DNA of 6,347 bases from Halomonas sp. (GTDB lineage: Bacteria > Pseudomonadota > Gammaproteobacteria > Pseudomonadales > Oleiphilaceae): contig SLIH01000139.1 in the NCBI GenBank assembly GCA_007135745.1, positions 1-6,347 of the forward strand, given 5' to 3'. Position 1 is the first letter of the stretch. Every line of letters begins with the position of its first letter. Shown in pieces: positions 1 through 5,510 of this stretch. The notes beneath the pieces were generated by a model. The model made no database searches. It saw nothing but the letters and a program-made list of their open reading frames with translations, and had not been told where the DNA came from. Made by a program: the position numbers and the translations under genes.

Positions 1-1274
1 CAGCCTTTGTCTATAACCGGGATCGCCGCGAGGATGAAACATGCCCAACGTCTTCCGAGCAGTGGTATCAGGTGCAGATCAGTGATAATGACACCATTCC
101 CCCCAGTAATTTTCCCGAACACCATGCCCCTGCGATTCCACTTGGCGAAGGCGAGGGTGACGCCGGCTGGCTGACCTTTACCGGAACCGGCTCGGGCAAC
201 AGCGGTGATGTCTATCGCGTCAGTCTCGACGACGTTCAAAACGAGGGCGACGTTATTCCGGTAACGCTTAATGGGCAACCGGAGCCCACAGATTCAAAGC
301 TGGCCAATTTCTATCTGATTCAACGTATCAGTGCGGATTCCCTCATCGTCGCCTTCCAGATTGATGACAATGATGAGGGCTTCCGCCTGGGTCATTATCA
401 GCGCACCGACAATCCACAGGAAGACGATGCAATCACTGAGCTGGCCAATCTGAGTTCGGACGATCTGGATTACCCCTTCCCCTTCGGCCCCAACCCCAAC
501 CTGGCGGCCGCCGGGGACGATGCGGTCTTTCTGCTCTTCGGCAACGCGCTGCTGAAAGCCACAGGAAATGACTTCTCACTCTGGGATTCCACCGAAGAAG
601 GCGGTTCGCCACGCTTCGTTATCGCCACGGACAATCACATCGTCTGGAGCCTGGTCACGACGGAAGATGAGGCGGTTTTCCAGGAAGTTCGTTTGGCTCC
701 TCAGAACACCCCGGAAGGTTCAGCGCTGATCCGCTCACCTTACAGTGAAACCCGCGTACGCGGCACACGGGATGGCTGGGCCTACTTCACGGTCGCCTCC
801 GAACCCAGGGACGACGGCAGCCTGGACACCCCCTGGGCGATTGGGGTCAACCCCGATCTGGAAGAAGGCTTCGCCATCGAAGATGCCCACTGGATTGGCT
901 CCTCACTGCACGCCGATGAGCTCAATTCGGGCTTTGGCCTGGACCGAGCGCCGGTGACCGAAGTCTTCCTTCGCCGTGGCGAAAATCTGCGCGAAATTGC
1001 CGTGACCAGTGGCGCCGATCCCCAGGGCGGGATCGCCTCGGTCGGCACCCTGGATTCCGGCTTCACCGCAGCCTTTATGGGTGCAGGCTTTGGCCCCCAG
1101 CGACTGCTCACCGTCTTCTCGGTAACCGAGGGGGAAATTGAAGACCCCGAAGGCGGTGATCTGAGTTCCATGGACGTCAAGGGGCGTATTTATCTGGCCG
1201 ATCCGGAGAACGGCATGCTGACCGAGGCGAGCACTCAGGATGGATCGCTGGTACGGGGTGTTTCCCTTTTCTGA
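1..1274 (+). CDS. Acidic protein of unknown function, 5' end missing
   Basis: This is the 3' part of an open frame that is already open at the left edge. The first complete codon is at 3, giving 423 visible residues before the TGA at 1272-1274. The GTG at 72 is only an internal codon, because the frame reads through it from upstream without a stop. I do not recognise a family. The visible part is rich in Asp and Glu, has a single Cys (visible residue 14) and no membrane segment or C-terminal anchor, and ends in the short hydrophobic tail RGVSLF. It contains many short beta-strand-like stretches separated by Gly/Asp turns, for example around LTFTGTGSGNSGDVYRVSL and DGWAYFTVASEP. That fits a soluble beta-propeller or beta-sandwich exported protein, but this is inference. 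The missing N-terminus would show whether it has a signal peptide or lipobox. A terminator follows 13 bases after the stop, so it is the last gene of its transcript. Confidence 0.8.
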   Translation, partial: AFVYNRDRREDETCPTSSEQWYQVQISDNDTIPPSNFPEHHAPAIPLGEGEGDAGWLTFTGTGSGNSGDVYRVSLDDVQNEGDVIPVTLNGQPEPTDSKLANFYLIQRISADSLIVAFQIDDNDEGFRLGHYQRTDNPQEDDAITELANLSSDDLDYPFPFGPNPNLAAAGDDAVFLLFGNALLKATGNDFSLWDSTEEGGSPRFVIATDNHIVWSLVTTEDEAVFQEVRLAPQNTPEGSALIRSPYSETRVRGTRDGWAYFTVASEPRDDGSLDTPWAIGVNPDLEEGFAIEDAHWIGSSLHADELNSGFGLDRAPVTEVFLRRGENLREIAVTSGADPQGGIASVGTLDSGFTAAFMGAGFGPQRLLTVFSVTEGEIEDPEGGDLSSMDVKGRIYLADPENGMLTEASTQDGSLVRGVSLF

Positions 1275-1287
1275 CTAGCTGAGACGA

Positions 1288-1317
1288 AAAAGGGTCCCAG
1301 ACTTCCGGGACCCTTTT
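1288..1317. terminator. Bidirectional rho-independent terminator between convergent genes
   Basis: Two perfect 11-base arms (AAAAGGGTCCC at 1288-1298 and GGGACCCTTTT at 1307-1317) flank an 8-base loop. The GC-rich core is bordered by A-tracts on one side and T-tracts on the other, so transcripts of either strand get a stem followed by a U-run. It lies 13 bases after the stop of the plus-strand gene and 26 bases from the stop of the minus-strand lipoprotein gene, the expected place for a shared terminator. Confidence 0.9.
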
Positions 1318-1343
1318 CCGTTCCACTCGGGTTCAGAACCACT

Positions 1344-2957
1344 TCACTGTTTGATGTAAAGCCATTCCGTCCCGGTATTGATCGTGTCAGGACGCACGGA
1401 TTCACTATCCGGCATGCTGAATGGAGACGGTTCTCCAAAGTACAGTACGCCACTCTCAATTCGAGCAATATCAAAAATGTCGCTCTGAGAGTCGCTCGTG
1501 AAATCAATTTCCACGGCATCTCCACGTCCATCGGCCTGAGGCACGTCGTTGCCGAGAGAGTAGCTGTACTCGACCGTTTCAGACTGATCAGTGACGCTGC
1601 AAGTGTCATTGGTGAAACTTTCAAGTGTCAGAGAGACATCTCCGGAACCCGAAAATTCATATGTGTGTTCTGCCCATAGATCAGGATCTGGATCACCTGA
1701 TATCTGAACGCAAGGAGACACAAAAGTACCTTCCAGCTCTGCAGCCCCTGTCGAGTCATCCGCTCCTTCCAAAAAGAACCCACAACTTTGCGCATCAGTA
1801 CTGGGATCAGGCGTCACCTCACTGCCGGAGGAGTCAAATACTCGAACATCACCATCAGGCTGAAATTCCACAGTGTAGATGTTGCCTGACTCATTCAGAG
1901 TGACGTCCATCTTGCCACCAACGGTCTCCGCCTCACCCTCTTTGTCGTACTCGTTCACCAGAAGCGCCTGGCTGGTGGCGTAGGTAACATCGAATCCACA
2001 GCCGGTGTCCAGGTCCTCGAACTTCAACAGACCGTCCAGCTCAACCTCCGCCTGCCCTTGTGTGCCAGTTGCCTGGGTTTTCATGACAAACGGATTCGCG
2101 AGGCTTTCACCGGCCCTGAAGGCGGCATTCAGCCCCTGAAGCCTGACGATCATATCCATGAACGAGACGGACAGGCTATCCAATTCCGGATTGTCTCCAA
2201 AATTGGACAGATCCCCATCAATACACCCCTCACAGGCATATATTTCTGCCCGGAACCGGGACTCCGACAAATCACCATCGAAAGTGACAGCAGTTTCCAT
2301 AGCCTCGGTCAGATCAGGCGCATCGTCAGCTGAGGGGCCCGTGAAGCCACCAATTCTGGCAACGACGACACGACCGTCATTAATATTTTCCTGCTGCGCC
2401 ACATCAAGGCTGCCCTTGAAGTGGAAAAAATCCTCACCATCCATTGTGACGACGCAGTCTGCACGCAATCGGGCATCGTCACTGTTGCCCTGCCCGTCCA
2501 GAGAGCCTGCATTTTTGAACTGTGAGGGAAACTCCAGGTTGTGAATCGCAATAAGGTCGCCATCACCTTCAAACCGATACTCCCCCTCACCACCGAACTC
2601 GGCCCCGGCCTCATCACTGGGGCACTTGAACAACAATTCGACTTCATCACCGCTGGCTGTATAGAATCCTGCCGTGCCCATCGAAGCGGAACCAGAGGAT
2701 CCACCAGAAGGGTCACTCTGCTCATCTGCCTGCGCCTGGGCATACCCCTGCGCCATACCGGCCTGGCTCATCCCGGTCAGGGCAGCACCCATAACCTGCT
2801 CTTCTTCTGAAAGACTGACCGGTCCGCCAGCACCGTTACCACCAGCGGTATCATCCTCGCTGTCGCTACTGCTGCTGCACCCGGCGATCGCCAAGGCCAG
2901 CAACGAGACCGCAAAATACGACCCCACCCCGCCCATGTGCCTGCTCTGGAACTTCAT
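1344..2957 (-). CDS. Large cysteine-containing outer-membrane lipoprotein, function unknown
   Basis: The 537-residue product begins with a lipoprotein signal peptide. A short basic n-region and a hydrophobic stretch end in the lipobox IAGC, with the lipidated Cys at residue 27. Ser follows, with no Asp at +2, so Lol-type sorting to the outer membrane is expected. A Ser/Asp/Gly-rich and then Ala/Gln/Gly-rich linker runs to about residue 97. The rest is acidic, with eight further Cys (112, 168, 242, 245, 320, 392, 416, 453), plausibly in disulfides, and many beta-strand-like segments. The last 130 or so residues start at GTFVSPC and look like a separate small beta-barrel or sandwich domain. A similar C-x(14-16)-Y-x-F-x-G-x-G-D pattern occurs near residues 112 and 416. 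I chose the ATG at 2957 because AAGGAG lies 7 bases upstream. Two in-frame TTG codons just before it (2963, 2960) sit too close to that site. It is divergent from the 3192 lipoprotein gene. No specific function can be assigned. Confidence 0.88.
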   Translation of the reverse strand: MKFQSRHMGGVGSYFAVSLLALAIAGCSSSSDSEDDTAGGNGAGGPVSLSEEEQVMGAALTGMSQAGMAQGYAQAQADEQSDPSGGSSGSASMGTAGFYTASGDEVELLFKCPSDEAGAEFGGEGEYRFEGDGDLIAIHNLEFPSQFKNAGSLDGQGNSDDARLRADCVVTMDGEDFFHFKGSLDVAQQENINDGRVVVARIGGFTGPSADDAPDLTEAMETAVTFDGDLSESRFRAEIYACEGCIDGDLSNFGDNPELDSLSVSFMDMIVRLQGLNAAFRAGESLANPFVMKTQATGTQGQAEVELDGLLKFEDLDTGCGFDVTYATSQALLVNEYDKEGEAETVGGKMDVTLNESGNIYTVEFQPDGDVRVFDSSGSEVTPDPSTDAQSCGFFLEGADDSTGAAELEGTFVSPCVQISGDPDPDLWAEHTYEFSGSGDVSLTLESFTNDTCSVTDQSETVEYSYSLGNDVPQADGRGDAVEIDFTSDSQSDIFDIARIESGVLYFGEPSPFSMPDSESVRPDTINTGTEWLYIKQ

Positions 2958-2964
2958 CAACAAA

Positions 2965-2970
2965 CTCCTT
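2965..2970 (-). promoter_or_regulatory. Ribosome binding site deciding the start of the large lipoprotein gene
   Basis: On the minus strand AAGGAG is followed by 7 bases and then ATG (first base at 2957). The run reads TTG TTG ATG, so a start caller that accepts TTG would extend the gene to 2963. That would leave only one base between the site and the start. The spacing favours ATG. Confidence 0.8.
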
Positions 2971-3038
2971 CTTCACCTTCAGATAAAGCAGCTCCCCTCC
3001 AGGGGAAACCCTGTTCAGGCGCTCGAATCCGAGCCACT

Positions 3039-3052
3039 CTGTTACTTAACAG
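3039..3052. promoter_or_regulatory. Candidate operator: 14-base palindrome
   Basis: CTGTTACTTAACAG has perfect 6-base arms around a 2-base centre. It lies about 82 bases upstream of the large lipoprotein start and 140 bases upstream of the small lipoprotein start, in the AT-rich promoter zone, where a dimeric repressor or activator could act on both genes. I do not recognise it as the site of a known regulator. A chance palindrome is possible. Confidence 0.35.
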
Positions 3053-3057
3053 TATTT

Positions 3058-3076
3058 AATCCTAAAAACTAGGGTT
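3058..3076. promoter_or_regulatory. Candidate operator: second, imperfect dyad
   Basis: CCTA and TAGG (3061-3064, 3070-3073) are separated by 5 bases. The symmetry resumes with AA/TT after one mismatch, giving 7-base half-sites with one mismatch. It starts five bases after the end of the 3039-3052 palindrome and ends just before TATACT at 3080-3085. That position suits a regulator of the plus-strand promoter, if TATACT is its -10 box. The arms are short, so the support is weak. Confidence 0.25.
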
Positions 3077-3191
3077 CGATATACTTTTCGTAGCTATATG
3101 TAATGTCGTGATTCGGATCACCTGCCCTTTGCGATCGACTTTTCTTTCCGCCATGATCTCAATCAATGATTACAGAACGGGGACAGGCACA

Positions 3192-3701
3192 ATGGCTTCA
3201 CTGATTGTTCGTCAAATACTGAATCTGAGTGTTGCGGCACTGGTTGCTCTGGCGTTGGCGGGCTGTGGAGAATCCCGGGAGGGGCAGACCATTCCCGATG
3301 AAGACGAATTTTTTGTGCAGTCGGAATGGGCTGAATACGTGAAGCAGTCACGGGAGCATGGCTACGAGCCGGTGGTTACGCACTGGCACCGGATTGAGGT
3401 TCTGGAAACCGACCCGGAGATCTGCGTCAGCGCCCAGGAGACGATGGAATCCTGGGCGGCACTTCGCAATCTGATCGGTCCCATGCAGGCGGATTCTCTC
3501 TCCATGGATATCCGGGTGCGGGAAGAAGGTGATGGCACGGCCACCGGACTGCTGCAACGTTGGGGATTCAAGGACGACAGTACCTATGGCGTCGACCACA
3601 GGGTGACACTGGAACAGGAGGGCGAGTGCTGGCGGGTGAAACGGGTTGATACGCGCCACTATTGCCGTCGCGGCACGGATGGCGAAGGCCGTTGCCTGTA
3701 A
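3192..3701 (+). CDS. Small lipoprotein of unknown function
   Basis: The 169-residue product has a clear lipoprotein signal peptide: Arg7, a hydrophobic stretch at about residues 9-22, then the lipobox LAGC with the lipidated Cys at 25. Gly follows, so outer-membrane sorting is expected. The mature part is mixed alpha/beta, with aromatic residues (WAEYV, HWHRIEVLE, QRWGF, CWRVKRV) and four more Cys at 78, 146, 158 and 168 that could form two disulfides. The C-terminal part (TYGVDHRVTLEQEGECWRV) resembles the strand-turn-strand end of small NTF2-like or similar folds, but I cannot assign a family. I chose the ATG at 3192 because it puts the basic n-region directly before the hydrophobic core and has GGGGAC 7 bases upstream. 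In-frame starts at 3108 (GTG) and 3153 (ATG) lack a binding site and would give an abnormally long n-region. The DUF3047 gene follows after 24 bases, so the two are probably co-transcribed. Confidence 0.85.
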   Translation: MASLIVRQILNLSVAALVALALAGCGESREGQTIPDEDEFFVQSEWAEYVKQSREHGYEPVVTHWHRIEVLETDPEICVSAQETMESWAALRNLIGPMQADSLSMDIRVREEGDGTATGLLQRWGFKDDSTYGVDHRVTLEQEGECWRVKRVDTRHYCRRGTDGEGRCL

Positions 3702-3725
3702 TTAAATCAAAGCGAAGAGGACACT

Positions 3726-4367
3726 ATGGGCCGTACCGCGTTTATCGCATTGCTGACAGCCACTTTCTGCACTGCCACCGTTCAGGCGGACATCGTTTTT
3801 ACCCCGGAGGAAATATTGCAGTGGGAGCACAAGAGCTTCCAGGGCAAAACCCAGTTCAGCCTTACCGAGATCGATGGCAAGCAGGCCATTCACGCGGTGT
3901 GCGATGCCAGCACGGCGTCAGGCTTCTTCCTTGAGGAGCCCATTGACCTCGAGGAAACACCGATCATCGAGTGGGAATGGAAACTGAAGGAAACCTTCAG
4001 CCACATTGACGAAAGCGAGAAGGCCGGCGATGACTACGCACTGCGACTCTATGCCGTGGATGCCCATCGTTTCCTGCGCTGGCGAACGCGCGCGGTGAAC
4101 TATGTGTGGGCCAGTGAAAAGCCCAAGGGCAGCGACTGGCCGAACCCCTATCAGCCGGTCGCCCAGATGATTGCCGTGCAGTCGGGCTCACCCGAAACCT
4201 CGGACAGCGGATGGCGCACGGAACGGCGTAATCTGCGCGAGGATTTTAAGAAGTACCACGAGCGGGCGCTGGATGAGGTGGATGCCATCGCTATCATGAC
4301 CGACTGTGACGACACCAATCAGTCGGTGGAAGCCTGGTATGGGGAAATCCGGCTGCTTTCCGAGTAG
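3726..4367 (+). CDS. Secreted DUF3047 family protein
   Basis: The 213-residue product is a full-length member of the DUF3047 family, whose biochemical role is unknown to me. A Sec signal peptide ends at VQA, with cleavage probably after Ala21, so the mature protein should be periplasmic. Family landmarks appear in order: W33xxxSFxGxTxF; IEWEWK (81-86); KAGDDYALR (99-107); LRWRTRAVNYVWAS (117-130); SDWPNPYQP (136-144); a QMIAVQSG strand; RNLREDF (168-174); MTDCDDT (191-197); and AWYGEIRL at the end. The many conserved Trp and acidic residues suggest a beta-sandwich with a binding face, by inference only. The ATG at 3726 has AAGAGG 5 bases upstream. It follows the small lipoprotein gene by 24 bases in the same direction, which suggests one operon and perhaps a shared envelope process. 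A hairpin overlaps its stop codon, and the next gene is convergent. Confidence 0.9.
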   Translation: MGRTAFIALLTATFCTATVQADIVFTPEEILQWEHKSFQGKTQFSLTEIDGKQAIHAVCDASTASGFFLEEPIDLEETPIIEWEWKLKETFSHIDESEKAGDDYALRLYAVDAHRFLRWRTRAVNYVWASEKPKGSDWPNPYQPVAQMIAVQSGSPETSDSGWRTERRNLREDFKKYHERALDEVDAIAIMTDCDDTNQSVEAWYGEIRLLSE

Positions 4368-4374
4368 GAAAGCA
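4354..4374. terminator. Hairpin over the DUF3047 stop codon, weak bidirectional terminator candidate
   Basis: TGCTTTCC (4354-4361) and GGAAAGCA (4367-4374) form a perfect 8-base stem with a 5-base loop that contains part of the TAG stop (4365-4367). It lies between the convergent DUF3047 and cobD genes, whose stops are only 19 bases apart. Neither strand has a U-run after the stem, so intrinsic termination would be weak. It could instead act as a 3'-end stabilising structure. Confidence 0.35.
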
Positions 4375-4386
4375 CGCTCACTGATC

Positions 4387-5385
4387 TCAGCCAGGCAGGC
4401 CCAGGCTGGCGAGCGCCTTCTCAAGGTGGCGCCACTGTGCTTCGGTTCCCGGCAAGCCAAACCGAAGCGCCGGGGGCGTCGTGAAGGTCCGCACGAGTAC
4501 TGCCTGCAGTTCCAGGGCTTCGGCCAGGGCCTTCGCCGATGCGTGCGGGCAATACTGGAACAGCCAGGTGCCTCCGGTCGGCTCCAGCCCCTTGGCTGTA
4601 AGCAAGGTCTGGAGGCGCTTCGTGTCGTGCCCCAGACGATCCAGGGTCCGCTGCTGCCAGGCAGTGTCCTGCAGTGCCTGGCGCATAATCTGACGTGCGG
4701 GATGACTGAGGGCCCAGGGGCCCAAGGCTTCGCTGAGTTCCTCACAAAGCCCGGAGGGACCGAACAGAGACCCCGCCCGCACACCCGCCAGCCCAAAAAA
4801 CTTGCCCAGTGAACGCAGCACCACCAGCCCCTCGGGGCCGGATCGCGGCACCAGGCTGGCACCTTCGTATCCGTCCATAAAGGCTTCATCCACCACCAGC
4901 CATCCGTCCCGACGGGCGAGACGCCGATGCCAGTCCAGCAGCACATCCGGGTCGATCCGATTGCCGGTGGGGTTGTTGGGGTTGATGCAGACAAGCACAT
5001 CCAGCTGGTCAATCCAGTCTTCCGAGTCTGCCATATTGAACTCGACCACCTGGTGCCCGGCCCGCCGCCACCAGAGGCCATGTTCTGCGTAGGACGGTGC
5101 CGGAATACCCACGCGTCCAGGCCTGCGCAGACGGGGCAGGCGCTGGATGCCGGCCTGGCTTCCGGGCAACGGAACCACAGCGGCGTCACTCGGTGCGCCA
5201 CTCCAGTCCCGAATCACCTCAACCAACCCATCATCCGGTTCGGGAAGACGCTGCCAGACCCTGGGCGGCAATTCCGGTACCGGCCAGGGGACGGGATTGA
5301 TTCCGGTGGAAAGATCGAGCCAGCGACCACGGGGAATGCCCGTACGACGCACTGCCGCATTCAGACGACCACCATGCTCAATCAC
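4387..5385 (-). CDS. cobD: L-threonine-O-3-phosphate decarboxylase (cobalamin biosynthesis)
   Basis: This PLP-dependent fold-type I enzyme decarboxylates L-threonine O-3-phosphate to (R)-1-amino-2-propanol O-2-phosphate, which becomes the aminopropanol linker of the cobalamin nucleotide loop. It is called cobD in Salmonella and cobC in Pseudomonas nomenclature. In the 332-residue form, visible landmarks are EHGGRL at the N-terminus, LDLSTGINP (23-31), the phosphate-binding GSQAG (75-79), Tyr99, NPNNPTG (135-141), Asp166 in VVDEAF that pairs with the pyridine nitrogen, the Schiff-base Lys195 in SLGKFFGLAGVRAG, and the substrate-carboxylate Arg308 in LRFGLP. All key residues are present. I chose the GTG at 5385 because CTGGAG lies 8 bases upstream and the family typically begins at a LEHGG-like sequence. 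An in-frame ATG at 5451 would add 22 residues but has no evident binding site. A terminator separates it from the gene upstream, so it should have its own promoter. No other cobalamin gene or B12 riboswitch is visible nearby. Confidence 0.93.
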   Translation of the reverse strand: MIEHGGRLNAAVRRTGIPRGRWLDLSTGINPVPWPVPELPPRVWQRLPEPDDGLVEVIRDWSGAPSDAAVVPLPGSQAGIQRLPRLRRPGRVGIPAPSYAEHGLWWRRAGHQVVEFNMADSEDWIDQLDVLVCINPNNPTGNRIDPDVLLDWHRRLARRDGWLVVDEAFMDGYEGASLVPRSGPEGLVVLRSLGKFFGLAGVRAGSLFGPSGLCEELSEALGPWALSHPARQIMRQALQDTAWQQRTLDRLGHDTKRLQTLLTAKGLEPTGGTWLFQYCPHASAKALAEALELQAVLVRTFTTPPALRFGLPGTEAQWRHLEKALASLGLPG

Positions 5386-5393
5386 CTGCGCGG

Positions 5394-5399
5394 CTCCAG
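5394..5399 (-). promoter_or_regulatory. Ribosome binding site supporting the GTG start of cobD
   Basis: On the minus strand CTGGAG is followed by 8 bases and the GTG at 5383-5385. The two in-frame ATG codons upstream (first bases at 5451 and 5430) are not preceded by a comparable purine-rich site. This, with the usual N-terminus of the family, favours GTG. Confidence 0.55.
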
Positions 5400-5471
5400 A
5401 TTCCCACTCAGTATTCACTATGGGCACCATTACAGCTGTCGGGGGCGACATACTCGGGTAAATGAAGGGGG

Positions 5472-5505
5472 AAAAACAAGCCCCACGTCCGGGCGGACGC
5501 GGGGC
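5472..5505 (-). terminator. Rho-independent terminator of the beta-propeller gene
   Basis: The inverted repeat at 5480-5505 has 11-base arms and a 4-base loop. It is followed, on the minus strand, by TTGTTTTT (5479-5472). The single non-Watson-Crick position (5485/5500) is a G-U wobble in minus-strand RNA but a C-A mismatch in plus-strand RNA. Both this and the U-run point to termination of minus-strand transcription, 6 bases after the stop of the 5511-6347 gene. It insulates cobD from that gene. Confidence 0.92.
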
Positions 5506-5510
5506 GAGGG

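Larger units (their letters stand above)
2958..3191. promoter_or_regulatory. Divergent intergenic region with candidate promoters
   Basis: These 234 bases lie between two divergently transcribed lipoprotein genes and must contain the promoters of both. The centre (about 3041-3106) is clearly more AT-rich than the flanking genes. TATACT at 3080-3085 on the plus strand matches the sigma-70 -10 consensus at five of six positions, but I see no convincing -35 box at 16-18 bases. No good promoter pair is visible on the minus strand. A 6-base-arm inverted repeat with a 2-base centre (TCCCCTCCAGGGGA, 2993-3006) lies in the leader of the minus gene. Two further dyads are listed separately. I see no small gene here. 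Confidence 0.5.

Noticed and set aside
782..1180. Minus-strand open frame (132 codons) antisense to the first gene
   Set aside because: Ser/Pro/Arg-rich shadow translation inside a longer, better supported plus-strand frame.
2993..3006. TCCCCTCCAGGGGA as a hairpin regulator in the lipoprotein leader
   Set aside because: Only a 2-base loop separates the arms, so an RNA hairpin of full length cannot form, and it is a simple C/G-run palindrome. It is mentioned only as part of the intergenic description.
1625..3072. Plus-strand open frames antisense to the large lipoprotein (1625-1903, 2058-2333, 2158-2544, 2541-2810, 2674-3072)
   Set aside because: All lie opposite a gene with a clear lipobox, ribosome binding site and terminator. 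None shows a domain or its own start signal.
3108..3191. N-terminal extension of the small lipoprotein from the GTG at 3108 or the ATG at 3153
   Set aside because: It would put 13 to 28 extra residues, including a Cys and polar segments, before a normal lipoprotein signal peptide, and neither codon has a ribosome binding site.
4188..5201. Long minus-strand open frame (337 codons) overlapping cobD
   Set aside because: It lies in another frame of cobD, which has all catalytic motifs. The translation is dominated by Arg, Pro, Trp and Cys with no recognisable domain, typical of a GC-rich shadow frame.
5386..5471. Cobalamin riboswitch upstream of cobD
   Set aside because: The region is too short and I see no B12-box-like conserved element in it. 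The GCCACTG string near 4434 is inside the coding region.
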